Source of the DNA: Balneolaceae bacterium
Lineage (GTDB): Bacteria > Bacteroidota > Rhodothermia > Balneolales > Balneolaceae
Reading direction: 5' to 3'
DNA length: 41,038 nucleotides
Assembly: GCA_003559375.1 (NCBI GenBank)
Contig: PWLN01000234.1
Coordinates: 1-41,038 of the forward strand
Below the pieces are notes generated by a model. The model worked only from the letters and a program-made list of their open reading frames with translations, did not search any database and was not told the origin of the DNA. Positions 1 through 8,987 of the stretch are shown here, in pieces. How positions within the stretch are numbered: position 1 is the first letter of the stretch; every line of letters starts with the position of its first letter. A program made the position numbers and the translations under genes.

Positions 1-1668
1 CGTTATGAAAACCTGACCGGCGGGTGATTTTGTGATTGAATAAACACTGTCGTTTCCGTTTCCGCTGATCATTTTTTCCCATTGAACCGACCCGGATGAA
101 TTCAATTTCAACACCATAATCCTGGATACTATCTGAATCATCGGATGGTAGATTTCAGTATTGGAATTGGAAAAAGCCGATATAATGATTCCTCCGCTTT
201 CCGTTTCCACGAGTCCGTTTCCGCGTATGATGGATGTATCACCTTCATACACGGTTGTCCATTCCGTTTCGCCGGTTTCATCCAGCTTCATTACAAACGG
301 TTTATCAAAGCCATTTGCCAAACCAGGGAAATCTCCATTATTCGAAAAAGTGGAACCTGTAAAGACAATTCCTCCATCTGAGGAGGTTATGATAGATGAA
401 CTCCTGTCCATGTTCGTGCCACCAAATTTTCTTACCCATTCAATATTACCGTCAGTGTCTGTTTTAATCACAAATGTGTCATCAATCCCGCTGATTTCTC
501 CGGGAAGGTCGCCGTCTTCCGACTCGGTAAATCCGGTAAATGCAAATCCGCCATCTGGTGTTTCTGTAATGGATTGAATATAGTCTGACTCACTCCCTCC
601 GTATGTCCTGATCCATTCGGTTTCACCGTCACCGGTCAATTTGATGACAACCCCGTCAATCTGTCCCTGGTTCATCCCTTCAAAATCAAGTGTATTCGAG
701 GCAGTATACCCGGCCACAACGATGCTGCCGCTGCCGGTTTCTATTACATCGGCAGCAAAGTCATTATTTGTTCCGCCAAATACCCTGATCCATTCTGTAT
801 CCCCGGAACTGCTCAGTTTCATCACAAACATATTGGCTCTGTCACGGCTGCCTGCTGCAAAATCGCCGGAATTGGTATACGTATATCCCGCTGCGACAAA
901 TCCGCCATCCATTGTCTGTTTAATCGCAGTAGCGGCATCCGGCCTGTCGCTGCCTGTGAACGTACGGATCCATTCAATATCGCCTGAAGGCTGTGCCTTC
1001 ATTACATAAACAAAATTATCGCCTGTACTCAGCCCGTCAAAATCACCGTCAGCCGAAGCGGCCCTGCCCGCCACCGCTGCTCCTCCATTGTTTGTATAAG
1101 TCACGGCAAAGCCTTCATCACGTCCGCTACCCCCATACATTCTGGCAACATCCGGTCTGAATACCGCTGTCATGCTCGTTTCCCCTGTGATGGTTACCTG
1201 AATCTCAGGGTCCTCACCCGTTGCATCCCCGTCCCATCGCAGAAAGTGCCAGCCATCCGATGCATTCGCCGTTAATTCCAATACCGTATCACCCGGATAT
1301 TCGGATGCTCTTTGTTGAATGATCTGCTCGGTTACTGTACCATCACCCACAATTGAAAGATTCAGCGGGTAGGTTCTCTCTGTAAACACCGCAGTAACAT
1401 CCAGGTCATTATTTACAACAAACGCGGCCGGATTGTCAGTACCGGTATAATCACCCTGCCAGCGGTCAAAAATCCAGCCTTCATTCGGAACAGCAGTAAT
1501 TTCCAGTGAATCCCCTCTGTTCAGCTGAGCCGATTCTGGAGTTACACTACCCGATCCGGCTGGCGTTACAGAAGTCGTTAATTGGTACGTTGAGGAAGAA
1601 TCTGTTGAGCAAGACCCGATCAACACAAGAGAGAGGATTAGAAAACTCGTTTGACAAAAGGATTTCAT
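1..1668 (-). CDS. Repeat-rich surface lipoprotein, 3' end beyond the window
   Basis: The frame is open from ATG at 1668 to the window edge (556 codons, no stop), so the C-terminus is missing. It begins MKSFCQTSFLILSLVLIGSC, a lipoprotein signal peptide with lipobox LIGS-C (Cys20), predicting export and lipidation. Next come two modules of about 70 residues with the pattern GxGSVTP...GDSLEITAVPNEGWIFDRW, typical of divergent InlB B-repeat (Listeria-Bacteroides) domains. From about residue 165 there are at least six units of about 58 residues with the pattern (Y/F)GGxxxD...GGFxxxGxT....DxxVxKLxxxGxxEWxR, which resemble beta-propeller blades. The role is unknown; a cell-surface adhesion or display protein is the likely class. 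It may be transcribed with or after the lipoprotein at 2345-3535, but 676 bases of structured DNA lie between them. Function confidence is low, coding confidence high. Confidence 0.85.
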   Translation of the reverse strand, partial: MKSFCQTSFLILSLVLIGSCSTDSSSTYQLTTSVTPAGSGSVTPESAQLNRGDSLEITAVPNEGWIFDRWQGDYTGTDNPAAFVVNNDLDVTAVFTERTYPLNLSIVGDGTVTEQIIQQRASEYPGDTVLELTANASDGWHFLRWDGDATGEDPEIQVTITGETSMTAVFRPDVARMYGGSGRDEGFAVTYTNNGGAAVAGRAASADGDFDGLSTGDNFVYVMKAQPSGDIEWIRTFTGSDRPDAATAIKQTMDGGFVAAGYTYTNSGDFAAGSRDRANMFVMKLSSSGDTEWIRVFGGTNNDFAADVIETGSGSIVVAGYTASNTLDFEGMNQGQIDGVVIKLTGDGETEWIRTYGGSESDYIQSITETPDGGFAFTGFTESEDGDLPGEISGIDDTFVIKTDTDGNIEWVRKFGGTNMDRSSSIITSSDGGIVFTGSTFSNNGDFPGLANGFDKPFVMKLDETGETEWTTVYEGDTSIIRGNGLVETESGGIIISAFSNSNTEIYHPMIQIVSRIMVLKLNSSGSVQWEKMISGNGNDSVYSITKSPAGQVFIT

Positions 1669-2344
1669 GACGCTGTTAAACTGCTTTAATTTCTGATTTG
1701 TACTATACTAAATCACATTTGTCCACTTGTGCCTATGGTAAAACGTATAAAAAAATTATGAATTACCCAAACAAAGGGCTCATCTTTTCGCTGCGCGTTC
1801 AAAAAATGAGCCCCGCGCAGCGAGATCCCTCAGCGCGCCCCGCGGATGAAACTCTGGTATCAAAATCCATTGTTTGCGCGGGGCTGTTTCCCGTAGGGAC
1901 AGGCGGGATGACAGGCGCATTTTTTATCAAGAGGCGGCGCATACAGAATTCGGTGTGCCGGGATTTAGCCGCGCCGCCTGGTGGTACCTGGTGGCCTTGT
2001 CATCCCGCCTGCCCTCGACCCTTCGGGGACCGGAATCCCGACGGTGTATTTTCCCATCGGGATGCCTTCGGCGCCGTCGGGATGGAGTGGAGGGATCTCC
2101 TTGAATAAATGCGAAATTATTAGTCATGAAACCTCAGAAATAAAGATTTTTTTAAATTCTAATACGTTTTGGATAGCTGTGATACTAAATATTGTATTTT
2201 TTTTTTTCAAAATTAGTCATTTAAATACTAAATATTTATTAAGTATAGCAATATCTAATCTGAACATAAAACTTAAGATGAATACGATTCTCATCATTCT
2301 ATGATACTTTTAAACATTTTGCAGGACCTTCAGCCACAGTTTGC
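1669..2344. repeat. Non-coding region with GC-rich self-complementary element
   Basis: No convincing gene. Positions 1776-2100 are much richer in GC than the flanks and full of inverted repeats. GGGCTCAT (1776-1783) pairs with ATGAGCCC (1806-1813), and CGCTGCGCG (1789-1797) pairs with CGCGCAGCG (1814-1822), so the arms interleave as in an H-type pseudoknot. AGCCCCGCGCA (1809-1819) also matches the complement of 1875-1885. On a larger scale GAGATCCCTC (1822-1831) is inverted at 2090-2099, and AGGCGGGATGACA (1901-1913) is inverted at 1998-2010. This looks like two head-to-head copies of a short interspersed (REP/BIME- or MITE-like) unit. Positions 2110-2344 are AT-rich, with an 11-T run at 2197-2207. 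Confidence 0.6.
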
Positions 2345-3535
2345 TCACTGAGGACATGTTCCCCACAATGGTTTGTGTATGTCAGCAAGCTGGCTGCCAT
2401 CAGAGAAGAAATCAGGTTCTGTTGTGATATTTGATACACACCAACCGCTTAGATCCTGGTCAAAGACTGATGCGTCCTGGAACATCCTGTCCATATTGTT
2501 TACTTTACTCATATCCCAACTGCTGATGTCCTGATTAAACGACACAGCATTTCTGAACATCCAGCCAACATCTTCCACATTACTCATATTCCAGTTCCCG
2601 ATGTCTCTGTTGAAAGAAACAGCATCATTAAACATGGCACTGGTATTGGTTGCATTACTCAGGTCCCATTCGCTGATATCCCCGTTAAATGATTCGGCAC
2701 TGCTAAACATATCATTCATCATATCTGCCCTGGTTAATTGCCAGCCGTTGAGATCCTGATTGAATGAAATGGCATGGTAAAACATAAAACTCAAAACACT
2801 TGCATTACTCACATCCCATCCTGAAATATCCTGTTTGAATGAAATGGCGCTGTTAAACATGCTGCTGACGTGTGTCATACTGCCGACATCCCAGTCTCCA
2901 ATATCCTGATTAAAGGATAAGGCTCCTCTGAAAAGGCTACCAGCTCTCTCCACATTGCTGACGTCCCACATGCTGATGTCCTGATTGAATGAATTGGCGC
3001 TGCTGAACATTCCAGCCATATAAACCACTTTGCTCATATTCCAATCACCTATATGCTGATTAAAAGATTCGGCGCGTTCAAACATTGCACTCATATAAAC
3101 CACTTTCCACGTATCCCAGGCTCCAATGGGCTGATTAAATGCCCTGGCATTTCTGAACATACTGTCCATATCGGTCACATTACTCACATCCCAGTTGCCA
3201 ATGGCCTGGTTAAATGATGTGGCATCAGAGAAAAGATATCTCATGTCCTGGATTCTGGAAGTACAAACCCTAGTCAGATCGGCTCCCTCATCGATACGCA
3301 GATCCAGCAGGTCTCTGTCGACAGCTTCATATTCTGTTCCATTAACCAATCCGGTATCGCCAATTCCTGCAAGCGGACATTTGATCGTGATGCCGTTATC
3401 ATCCAGGTAAAACAGATCTCTTTCATAAACCTCAGGCTGGTTATCTGTTCCGCACCCTGAAAAAACCGGGCTGAAACAAAGTATGATGATAACTGAAATT
3501 ATAGCTACTCTCTTAAGAATGGATATCAAATGCAT
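2345..3535 (-). CDS. BspA/DUF285-type 25-residue-repeat surface lipoprotein
   Basis: 396 residues. The N-terminus (MHLISILKRVAIISVIIILC... VFSGC) is a lipoprotein signal with lipobox FSG-C. From about residue 97 to 375 there are 11 successive 25-residue units with the consensus MFxxAxSFNQDIxxWDxSNVxxM. This is the bacterial surface protein 26-residue repeat (DUF285), found in BspA-like and mycoplasma surface proteins, where it is often linked to adhesion. The DNA shows the matching 75-bp period. The last unit varies (GWCVSNITTEPDFF) and the chain ends soon after, so the repeat block forms nearly the whole mature protein. A C9A10 homopolymer lies about 42 nt upstream of the start codon. Substrate or binding partner cannot be told from sequence. 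Close paralogues are common in marine Bacteroidota and Balneolota. Confidence 0.9.
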   Translation of the reverse strand: MHLISILKRVAIISVIIILCFSPVFSGCGTDNQPEVYERDLFYLDDNGITIKCPLAGIGDTGLVNGTEYEAVDRDLLDLRIDEGADLTRVCTSRIQDMRYLFSDATSFNQAIGNWDVSNVTDMDSMFRNARAFNQPIGAWDTWKVVYMSAMFERAESFNQHIGDWNMSKVVYMAGMFSSANSFNQDISMWDVSNVERAGSLFRGALSFNQDIGDWDVGSMTHVSSMFNSAISFKQDISGWDVSNASVLSFMFYHAISFNQDLNGWQLTRADMMNDMFSSAESFNGDISEWDLSNATNTSAMFNDAVSFNRDIGNWNMSNVEDVGWMFRNAVSFNQDISSWDMSKVNNMDRMFQDASVFDQDLSGWCVSNITTEPDFFSDGSQLADIHKPLWGTCPQ

Positions 3536-3851
3536 GGGAATGATTGTGTGATAGCTGTCTTATAAATTATGAAAAATCCCCCCCCCAAAAAAAAAATCGG
3601 TCATCCGTTCATATAATCATTTCAAGGATTTTTGTTTCACTCTTGATTTGTTGAACTGTACTGCAAACGTGCCCTCGTAATGTAATGAGGAGGAGTTCAT
3701 TCAATGATTAAATAAATCGGTTAATCGGTTATTCGATCATTCGGTTAATCGGTTTTTCAATTCTCCCGCCTTTCACATATCTATTGGTTTCTGTTCGGGA
3801 AAAATCTTACTATTTGCAACCCAATCCTGGTTCACTTATAAATCCTCTGGG
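3536..3851. other. Divergent intergenic region with homopolymer and octamer repeats
   Basis: 316 bases between the leftward repeat lipoprotein and the rightward amidase-fusion gene; both promoters should lie here. It contains an uninterrupted C9 (3578-3586) followed by A10 (3587-3596), and copies of AATCGGTT at 3715-3722, 3723-3730 and 3747-3754, with a related TTCGGTT at 3740-3746. I see no RNA gene and no promoter I would stand behind. Confidence 0.5.
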
Positions 3852-6371
3852 ATGTTTCCTTCAAGAAGTTCACTAATCATACTTTTTTGCATTGCTGCTC
3901 TCAGCCTGTTATACCTGAGTTGCCGTACATCAAAGCCCATATCTGATCCCGTTACTGAAATCGAAATAGTTCAGGTTGATACATCATCAATATCTCTTCC
4001 AGCTACGGATGAATTCATAATACCACCATGGATTGAACCACGAAAAGAATTTCGGGCAGTGTGGGTTGCTTCAGTTGCCAATATCGATTGGCCGTCTGCA
4101 CCCGGGCTGCCAGTTGAGCAGCAAAAACAGGAACTGATTGATATTCTCGACCGGGCTGCCGCTCTCCATTTTAATGCAATTATACTTCAGGTGCGGCCTG
4201 CGGCTGATGCGCTATACAGTTCTCCGTATGAGCCCTGGTCGTATTATCTCACCGGAAAAATGGGCCAGGCACCACTTCCTTCATACGACCCGCTGGAGTT
4301 TGCTATTTTTGAGGCTCATAAACGCGGCCTTGCACTGCATGCCTGGTTCAATCCATACAGGGCTCTTCATCCCACAAACCGGTCGGAAATATCTCCAGAT
4401 CATATCAGCATCACACACCCGGAATATGTTCATCAGTATGGCGATTTCCTCTGGATGGATCCCGGTATTCCGGAAGTAAAGGAACATACGCTAAAAGTGA
4501 TTCTGGATGTGGTAGAGCGATACGATATTGACGGTGTTCATTTCGATGATTATTTCTACCCATACCCATCCTATGCAAATGGAGCGGATTTTCCAGACGA
4601 CCTGAGCTGGCAACGGGCACTGGAAAATGGAACAACACTATCCAGAGCAGACTGGCGAAGGGAAAATGTGAATTCGCTAATGAGAGAACTCTCTGAACGC
4701 ATCAAACAGATAAAACCGCATATAAAATTTGGTATCAGTCCGTTTGGTATATGGCGCCCTGGCTATCCTGAACAAACCACCGGTTTTGATGCATACAACC
4801 AGCTTTACGCTGATTCAAGGCTTTGGCTGATAGAGGGCTGGGTGGACTATTTCACTCCTCAGCTCTATTACAGAATAAATCAAGTTCCACAGCCATTTCC
4901 CGTTATGCTGCAATGGTGGGCAGAACAAAATGTAAACGGCCGCCACTTGTGGCCTGGGTTGTTTACCAGCCGCCTGCGAACCACTAATATCACCTGGCCG
5001 CTTGAAGAGATAACCGGGCAGGTGTACACATCACGTGGTTTCCCGGGTGTAACCGGAATGGTCCATTTCAGTATGCGAACATTTATGGAAAATTCCGGAA
5101 ATATCAACCAGATGCTGGCTGCCGGACCTCACTCAGTAACGTCGCTCATACCTCCCTCAAACTGGCTTGGCAACGAAAGTCCTGTTAAGCCAAAAGTTAC
5201 AATAAATGATTATGGAGAATATTGGACGCTGCATTTGCAGCCCGGTGTTCCATTTGATGAAGTTCGATGGTACGTAGTAAGAAAAAAATATAACAGCAGA
5301 TTGGAAACTGAAGTGGTACCAGCTACACGCATCGAAACTGTTTATTATGGCGGAAAAGCCATGATGAGGCCTGAAAAAATTGTTGTGACAGCTGTAAACA
5401 GAGTTGGTCTTGAAAGTGCATTTGTTACTGCAAAATTGCCGATAGAAATAAATGAAGAAAATCAATCAGACAGAAATTATCAATTTCAGATTATTGCCCG
5501 CAGTGAGTGGGCAGACAGAGTGCCTTCGGGATTAGAAGCCAATGCCATAAGATTAAACATATTACCTGGCGACACACTGCGGTTCAGGGATCTGACCATC
5601 ATAAATACAGACGCATTGCACGCTATAATGCCACCAGATTTTCTATTCCACACCGAAATACCGGTTCTGGACCATGCAGGAGCTTCAGAAATATCATCCG
5701 TTCGGATCAGTTTGTACCGCAATGGTGTCTCTGAAACCTTATCCCTGAAAAAATCGGAATCGATAAACTGGTATGGATTCCAGATCGGGTTATTAGATCT
5801 GAATCCAAACAATAACCTTGCACAATTCGAAATTGCCGCAACTACCTCACTTCCGGTAAACAGGGCCTCTGTTATGAACACCGGAAGTATCTCAAACCGT
5901 TTTCGTGTATATCACAATATTCATGGAATTACCCTGCACCATTCGTGCATAGAAGAACCTGATCGATCGGAAGGAAATCCTGTTGAAATGCTCAGGGAAT
6001 TATTGCACCGGAGTATGGACTACAACAATTGGTGGGATATACCTTATCACTACCTCATTGACACTAACGGAAATATATATGAAGGAAGAAATCCAAAATT
6101 TGCAGGTGATACAAACACTACATTCGACCCAAGGGGACATCTGCTTATCCGTTTAATGGGAAATTATGAACTGAAGGAACCATCAACTGAACAGATCGAT
6201 GCACTAAGCAGTTTGGCGACAATGGCAATTCTGAAATATGGTTTGTCTGTCCATGATTTTTCCAGTCATAATAATTGGTCGGATTCTTCATGCCATGGTT
6301 CAAGTCTCATTTCAGATCTCGAAGTTGACCTGCTGAAAGAGAAAATTGAGGAAAAGCTGAAAAATATTTAA
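3852..6371 (+). CDS. GHL10 glycosidase-amidase fusion lipoprotein
   Basis: 839 residues. A hydrophobic N-terminus ends in SLLYLSC (Cys24), a weak but plausible lipobox. Residues about 66-410 match the GHL10/DUF187 fold: EFRAVWVASVANIDWPS, NAIILQVRPAADALY, LHAWFNPYR and DGVHFDDYFYPYP are family landmarks. A fibronectin-III-like segment (about 445-525) and a further beta-rich stretch follow. Residues about 690-839 form a PGRP/Amidase_2 domain: GITLHHS supplies a zinc His (H696), PYHYLID is the usual Tyr segment, and H806 with C814 keeps the His-8-Cys spacing of T7-lysozyme-type amidases. In E. coli the GHL10 protein DigH cuts glycan strands already stripped of peptides; amidases do the stripping. 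This chain could therefore do both steps. It sits 291 bases upstream of the pilus-like cluster on the same strand. The domain calls are firm, the coupled activity is inference. Confidence 0.9.
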   Translation: MFPSRSSLIILFCIAALSLLYLSCRTSKPISDPVTEIEIVQVDTSSISLPATDEFIIPPWIEPRKEFRAVWVASVANIDWPSAPGLPVEQQKQELIDILDRAAALHFNAIILQVRPAADALYSSPYEPWSYYLTGKMGQAPLPSYDPLEFAIFEAHKRGLALHAWFNPYRALHPTNRSEISPDHISITHPEYVHQYGDFLWMDPGIPEVKEHTLKVILDVVERYDIDGVHFDDYFYPYPSYANGADFPDDLSWQRALENGTTLSRADWRRENVNSLMRELSERIKQIKPHIKFGISPFGIWRPGYPEQTTGFDAYNQLYADSRLWLIEGWVDYFTPQLYYRINQVPQPFPVMLQWWAEQNVNGRHLWPGLFTSRLRTTNITWPLEEITGQVYTSRGFPGVTGMVHFSMRTFMENSGNINQMLAAGPHSVTSLIPPSNWLGNESPVKPKVTINDYGEYWTLHLQPGVPFDEVRWYVVRKKYNSRLETEVVPATRIETVYYGGKAMMRPEKIVVTAVNRVGLESAFVTAKLPIEINEENQSDRNYQFQIIARSEWADRVPSGLEANAIRLNILPGDTLRFRDLTIINTDALHAIMPPDFLFHTEIPVLDHAGASEISSVRISLYRNGVSETLSLKKSESINWYGFQIGLLDLNPNNNLAQFEIAATTSLPVNRASVMNTGSISNRFRVYHNIHGITLHHSCIEEPDRSEGNPVEMLRELLHRSMDYNNWWDIPYHYLIDTNGNIYEGRNPKFAGDTNTTFDPRGHLLIRLMGNYELKEPSTEQIDALSSLATMAILKYGLSVHDFSSHNNWSDSSCHGSSLISDLEVDLLKEKIEEKLKNI

Positions 6372-6662
6372 ACACCATAACATCATGATTTATTTTTAAT
6401 TCAGCTTTTATCATTAAAACAGAATAGCTATGAATTTGAGGTTTAATCATCACTTTAGCAACAGATAATTAAGTAACATACGTTAGGATATTTATGAATT
6501 ATTAAAATCTTTTTTGAAATAGATTTTACATAAGTAAATTGAATTAACATCATTAAATTGATATTTATTTAGAAATAGACAATGTTTATCGAATAAATTT
6601 CCGCCTTTATTAAAATATTAATCTCATTGGGTAACATTCGGAATTATTGATAATACCAACTA

Positions 6663-8447
6663 ATGGACACTCTTAAGAAGAATACCTTTTTTGCACGACG
6701 CAGGCTTGGAGAAGCACTTGTTGATAATCAAATCATAACTGAGACCCAGCTTCAGCAAGCATTAAAAACACACCAGGAAGAACCGGTATCAATACGGAGG
6801 AGGCTCAGTACAATCGTAATTGAAGATTTTGGCGCTGACAGGCATGAAGTTATGAAGACCATATCCCGGCTTTATGCTTTTCGTGAAGTGATGGCCAAAA
6901 CGGAGCCCTCAAAAAAAATGTCTGAGTCTATCCGAAAGTTGATGGACAATCTTCCTGATGATGTGGTTGATGAAATGATTTACAGGAAAACTGTTCCGTT
7001 CAAGGCTGATAAGAATCTGATTGTTCTGGCTTGTGCTGATCCTACTGATCCGCAAATATCCATTCTCGCATCGGAACTGCCGTACAAAATGTATGAGCTA
7101 ACATACTGCAGGTACGAATCCATCGAAAAAATCATTAACTGGGTATATGAGCAGAGAAATGAGTTTCTGAAAGTACTGGATGAAATTGAGTTTGATGATG
7201 CAGAACTTACCACACCCGAACTTGATGAGGAAGAACTCGATTCAGAGATCAATAAAAGCATGCTTAACTCTCTTGTAGAGGGAATGTTGATTGAGGCTGT
7301 ACGAATGGGGGCTAGTGATATTCATATCATTCCTGGAAAGTCAAATGTTACGGATATACTATTCCGGCTTGATGGGCGCCTGCGATTGTGGCATGCACAG
7401 CCAAATGTAAAACCTGAGGCACTTTCAGCAGTAGTTAAAGACAAGTCAATCAATGTTGACCGTTTCGAGCGTGATTCTTCTCAGGATGGTTATATCCAGC
7501 GACGCATAGACAATACCAATATCCGGTTTAGAGTATCAATAATGCCGATGGTAGGTGAAGAATTTAATCGAAAACTCGAATCAATTGTTATCCGGGTACT
7601 TGATGATAGAAAAGTAATCACCGATCTTAACAAACTCGGCCTTCAGACAAAGGCTCATGAAGATTTTACGAAAGCCATTCGCAAGCCGTCTGGCATTGTG
7701 ATTATAACCGGCCCTACCGGTTCCGGTAAGTCAACTACCCTTGTTGCTGCATTACATACCGTAATGAATCCGGAATTCAATGTACTCACGATCGAAGAAC
7801 CGGTAGAGTATCTTATCAAAGGCGCAAGGCAACTAAAAATATCTGAAAGCATGAGCTTTGATTTGGCCATGAGAGGAATTTTGCGCCATGACCCCGACAT
7901 TGTACTAGTTGGTGAGATCAGAGATTTGAAAACAGCAGAAATCGCTATTAAACTTGCCAATACCGGTCACCTTACTTTCTCTACCCTTCATACGAATGAC
8001 GCACCAAGTGCGGTAGCCAGGCTATTTAAAATGGGGGTAGAACCCTTTCTTATTGCAAATGCCATTAACCTTGTGATGGCACAACGTCTTGTAAGAAGGT
8101 TGTGCAATTTTTGCAAGCGCCCAATAGAAAACCCCTCAAAAGAGCCATTGAGAAACCTTGGCTTTACCGATGAGGAAATTCTGAATAATACATTCTATGA
8201 GGCAGTTGGATGTGATAAATGTAATAATGGATATAGCGGACGTATTGCAATATTTGAAGCTCTTTATTTTGACCGAACAATCCAGCGATTGATCTTTGAG
8301 GCTGGCAGTGAAATTGATGAAGATGGATTGCGTCAGCATGCAATAAAAAATGGAATGCTCACACTGAGGGCATCTGGCCGATTAAGAATTATTAATGCCT
8401 ATACCACCATACAAGAGGTGATGGCCATTACACTCGATGACCAATAA
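6663..8447 (+). CDS. pilB: PilB/GspE-type assembly ATPase
   Basis: 594 residues, the length usual for PilB. The N-terminal 150 residues form the MshEN/T2SSE_N type domain (RRRLGEALVDNQIITETQLQ). The ATPase core has Walker A GPTGSGKSTT (350-359), an intact Asp box with TIEEPVEY (E378, E379), Walker B GEIRD (417-421) and a His box NTGHLTFSTLHTNDA. C481, C484, C517 and C520 form the tetracysteine zinc motif of GspE/PilB proteins. This is the cytoplasmic motor that drives pilin polymerisation in type IV pili or pseudopilin extension in type II secretion. It opens a same-strand cluster continuing with PilT-, PilMN-, PilOP- and secretin-like genes, so PilB is preferred over GspE. ATG at 6663 has no clear Shine-Dalgarno site. 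The preceding 291 bases are AT-rich and probably hold the promoter. Confidence 0.92.
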   Translation: MDTLKKNTFFARRRLGEALVDNQIITETQLQQALKTHQEEPVSIRRRLSTIVIEDFGADRHEVMKTISRLYAFREVMAKTEPSKKMSESIRKLMDNLPDDVVDEMIYRKTVPFKADKNLIVLACADPTDPQISILASELPYKMYELTYCRYESIEKIINWVYEQRNEFLKVLDEIEFDDAELTTPELDEEELDSEINKSMLNSLVEGMLIEAVRMGASDIHIIPGKSNVTDILFRLDGRLRLWHAQPNVKPEALSAVVKDKSINVDRFERDSSQDGYIQRRIDNTNIRFRVSIMPMVGEEFNRKLESIVIRVLDDRKVITDLNKLGLQTKAHEDFTKAIRKPSGIVIITGPTGSGKSTTLVAALHTVMNPEFNVLTIEEPVEYLIKGARQLKISESMSFDLAMRGILRHDPDIVLVGEIRDLKTAEIAIKLANTGHLTFSTLHTNDAPSAVARLFKMGVEPFLIANAINLVMAQRLVRRLCNFCKRPIENPSKEPLRNLGFTDEEILNNTFYEAVGCDKCNNGYSGRIAIFEALYFDRTIQRLIFEAGSEIDEDGLRQHAIKNGMLTLRASGRLRIINAYTTIQEVMAITLDDQ

Positions 8448-8987
8448 GGATAAGTTTAACAATTATCTGCATATTGAGCATTCTCAATTATTTTGAAGAA
8501 AAGAATGGATCAATATTGAGCTATAAAATTGTGTTAAACCATTCAGTAAAAAATATTAATCAGCAAATAATATTAAGATTTTCTAATTTATTTTATAAAT
8601 TACATGCTATTTACAGCATATCTTTGAAAGAAGATTAATATTATCATTGACAAAACCTGTAACACTGGCTAAGAATTACGGATTGGCTTTGAAAAGACAG
8701 TGCTTAAAGATTCCATCATATAATTAGTATGAATATCATGAATACTATTTGTGAAATTGTAGTCAGATACATCCGGTTCATAATCATGCTTAATTATCAG
8801 CACAATTTATTCAGATACTCAGTCTCTGATTTTATACACGAAATCTCACCTAATCAGTGTCTAAATAAATTTGCCGATATCACAAATAATGTATGCCGGA
8901 AATACAAATTAAGAGATAAACATTTACAGAATTTTCTTTCAACTGTAAAGTTATCAGATAATATGCAGTAAACAATAATTGTTAGCC
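8448..8987. other. AT-rich gap inside the pilus-like cluster
   Basis: 540 bases between the two ATPase genes. The sequence is AT-rich and has no recognisable RNA gene or hairpin terminator. An open frame at 8729-8971 (80 codons, starting MNIMNTICEIVVRYIRF and ending 16 bases before the PilT-type start) could be a small gene, but its product resembles nothing I know and its composition matches the surrounding AT-rich DNA. The gap is large for an otherwise tight cluster, so a promoter for the downstream genes is likely here. Confidence 0.35.

Noticed and set aside
1698-2108. Open frames of 136, 107, 76 and 66 codons on both strands
   Set aside because: They overlap each other inside the GC-rich palindromic element, have Pro/Arg-rich composition unlike the other genes, and resemble no family.
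6980-7261. Serine-rich minus-strand frame of 93 codons
   Set aside because: Lies wholly inside the PilB-type gene in antisense; a shadow of its acidic codons.
8729-8971. 80-codon frame before the PilT-type gene
   Set aside because: No recognisable similarity, composition like AT-rich non-coding DNA; kept only as a remark on the gap.
8979-8987. TTG start for the PilT-type protein
   Set aside because: An ATG lies three codons later with no loss of conserved sequence.
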